Assembly (NCBI GenBank): GCA_045588675.1
Contig: JAZNER010000065.1
Location: 1 to 15,892 of the forward strand
Direction of reading: 5' to 3'
Source: SVTX01 sp045588675
GTDB taxonomy: Bacteria; Bacillota; Clostridia; Oscillospirales; CAG-272
DNA: 15,892 bases
Shown: positions 14,686 through 15,892 of the stretch, in pieces
How the letters are laid out: each line of letters opens with the position of its first letter
How positions within the stretch are numbered: position 1 is the first letter of the stretch
Program-made: the position numbers and the translations under genes
Notes under the pieces: model-generated
What the model was told of the DNA's origin: nothing
The model's input: the letters and a program-made list of their open reading frames with translations, nothing else
Database searches by the model: none

Positions 14686-15279
14686 ATGAAAAAGGAAGCC
14701 TTAGAGGCGGTAAAAAACGCCTATCAAATCGAGAGCGAATGTATTTCTACAATGCTTGAATACTTTAACGAGGAGGATTTTTCAAAGGCAGTTGAGCTTT
14801 TGAAGAACGCCGAGAGAATAGGTGCCGCAGGCTGCGGTCACTCGGGTATTATGTGTCAGCATTTTGCGCATCTTATGTGTTGCATTGAGCGCCCCGCGAG
14901 ATTTATTTCTCCCGCGGAAGCAGTTCACGGAGCTATGGGATTTATGCAAAAGGGTGACGTTATGGTTTTTGCTTCCCGCGGTGGAAAGACGAAGGAGCTT
15001 TTACCGATACTTGACATTTGCAAGAAGAAAGGAATTTCGGTTATAACAATAACCGAGGATCTGACATCTGTTCTTGCTGAGTCGGCAGATGTCGTATTAA
15101 AGCAATATGTAAATAGAGAAACAGACAAATATAATTCACAGGGAACGACCTCATCAACTGCCCTTTGTATGATTTTCCACGCATTGCAGACAGCCTTGAT
15201 TGAGGAAACAGATTACCAAAACCAGCAGTTTGCGCTCATTCATCCGGGCGGAGCGGTTGGCGAAAGATTGAATAAATAA
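14686..15279 (+). CDS. SIS-domain phosphosugar isomerase (KdsD-like, no CBS domains)
   Basis: A 197-residue single SIS domain, probably an aldose-ketose phosphosugar isomerase in the cytosol. IGAAGCGHSGIM (45-56) is the first phosphate-binding segment. FISPAEAVHGAMGFM (73-87) resembles the EAxHGDLGM region of arabinose-5-phosphate isomerases. ASRGGKTKEL (96-105) corresponds to the SNSGETxE loop, here with Arg-Gly-Gly in place of Asn-Ser-Gly. The C-terminal HPGGAVGERL (186-195) is the KdsD/GutQ hallmark. CBS domains found in KdsD are absent. The final substrate could be a pentose or hexulose phosphate. AGAAGGTG (14673-14680) provides an SD site 13 bases after the TIM-like stop. The next gene follows after 39 bases. 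Confidence 0.87.
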   Translation: MKKEALEAVKNAYQIESECISTMLEYFNEEDFSKAVELLKNAERIGAAGCGHSGIMCQHFAHLMCCIERPARFISPAEAVHGAMGFMQKGDVMVFASRGGKTKELLPILDICKKKGISVITITEDLTSVLAESADVVLKQYVNRETDKYNSQGTTSSTALCMIFHALQTALIEETDYQNQQFALIHPGGAVGERLNK

Positions 15280-15318
15280 AAAATTATAATAAATTCAAAA
15301 TTCAAAGGAGAATTAATT

Positions 15319-15892
15319 ATGGAATTCAAGGTTTATCAGAAAGAACTCGAACTTCAGTCCAGAGGTTGGATCCCCACCTTCCACGACATCAGAAAAGAGA
15401 TCCTCGAAATGGTAGAGGACTCCGGTATTAAGAACGGTACCGTTGCTATCGTTTCTCACCACACCACCTGCTCCGTTATGGTTCAGGAGTGTTCTCACGA
15501 TATCGACTCCTTCGATCTGGAGTTCCTCCAGCACGACCTTCTCGACATCATGAGAAAGATGATCCCCGACTTCGCTGAGGAGCATCAGTATCGTCATCCC
15601 GGTCCTATCCACGCTCAGTACGGCAGATACGTAAACGAGCCCGGTGACTACTCCTCCATGAACACCGACGGTCACCTCCGTTCTTGCTTCTTCGGCAGAA
15701 GCGAGACTCTTACCATCAAGGACGGTAAGCTTGACCTCGGTCTCTTTGCTCACATCTACTTCATTGACTGGGACCACGTTATTGCACGTCGCCGTCAGGT
15801 AAACGTTACAATTATGGGTACAACTGAGGACGTTGAGGATAGAAAGTGGAACGACGGTAAGGTTATCGATACTAAGCGCAAGTTCACAGATG
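15319..15892 (+). CDS. YjbQ/UPF0047-family protein, partial at right edge
   Basis: An open frame of at least 191 residues runs off the window. The family core is clear: VSHHTTCSVMVQE (45-57) matches the PHTTAxLxINE motif. MNTDGHLRSCFFGRSETL (114-131) matches the AHLKASLLGxS motif, and DGKLDLGLFAHIYFIDWD (135-152) matches the strand before the C-terminus. Conserved His 48 and His 119 are kept. Some YjbQ members have weak thiamine-phosphate synthase activity, but the real role is uncertain. Typical members are about 140 residues, so this one has extra length, including a charged tail after residue 167. Codon use is strikingly C-ending: nine TTC and one TTT for Phe, against one TTC and about fifteen TTT in the FGGY kinase gene. 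AAAGGAG (15304-15310) with 8 bases of spacing supports the start. Confidence 0.87.
   Translation, partial: MEFKVYQKELELQSRGWIPTFHDIRKEILEMVEDSGIKNGTVAIVSHHTTCSVMVQECSHDIDSFDLEFLQHDLLDIMRKMIPDFAEEHQYRHPGPIHAQYGRYVNEPGDYSSMNTDGHLRSCFFGRSETLTIKDGKLDLGLFAHIYFIDWDHVIARRRQVNVTIMGTTEDVEDRKWNDGKVIDTKRKFTD

Noticed and set aside
15285..15290. TATAAT just before the YjbQ-family gene as an internal promoter
   Set aside because: No -35 element lies at a suitable distance, and the spacer is AT-rich enough for a chance match.
15313..15777. 154-codon minus-strand frame at the right edge
   Set aside because: It is antisense to the YjbQ-family gene; the long open frame is a by-product of C-ending codon bias on the plus strand.

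Overview
The window looks like chromosome from a low-GC Gram-positive bacterium, most likely a gut-type member of class Clostridia. Base composition is about 40% GC by eye. Shine-Dalgarno (SD) sites are of the AGGAGG type, several promoters match the sigma-A consensus, and the gene families (DegV, KtrAB, GlnPQ-type ABC transporter, TrkH family) fit that group. The species cannot be named from the sequence. No phage, transposase, CRISPR array or rRNA was seen.

Layout. (1) 11-143: a highly structured non-coding repeat-like element. (2) 282-3168, plus strand: a DegV-family lipid-binding protein followed closely by a GH13 glycogen branching enzyme of the eukaryote-like class, then a probable terminator. 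(3) 3169-3608: a 440-base non-coding region with clustered AT-rich palindromes and a perfect consensus promoter. (4) 3609-7669, plus strand: an amino-acid ABC transporter (lipoprotein, internal hairpin, permease, ATPase with a long insertion) directly followed by an AbgB-like M20 amidohydrolase and a strong terminator. (5) 7690-9947, minus strand: ktrB-ktrA potassium uptake genes from their own promoter, followed by the truncated 5' end of a DUF421 membrane-protein gene. (6) 10065-10221: a perfect consensus promoter and tRNA-Pro(CGG). (7) 10267-15892, plus strand: a tightly packed sugar-metabolism operon running off the right edge. It encodes a NagA-like deacetylase, a NagB-like isomerase, an FGGY kinase, a triosephosphate-isomerase-like protein, a SIS-domain phosphosugar isomerase and a YjbQ-family protein.

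How the genes work together. The ABC transporter and amidohydrolase look like one uptake-and-hydrolysis unit for an amino acid or N-acylated amino acid. KtrB and KtrA form a potassium channel and its nucleotide-binding gating subunit. The right-hand operon is the best candidate for something undescribed. It resembles amino-sugar breakdown at its start (deacetylase, then a deaminase/isomerase fold), but the NagB-like protein lacks a key catalytic aspartate. The rest (FGGY kinase, archaeal-type TIM paralogue, KdsD-like SIS isomerase, YjbQ) matches no standard pathway I can name. No transporter, aldolase or regulator for it lies in the window. Start codons were reassigned from SD spacing for glgB (GTG 1177), the binding protein (ATG 3609), ktrA (ATG 8620), the NagA-like gene (TTG 10267) and the FGGY kinase (ATG 12515).
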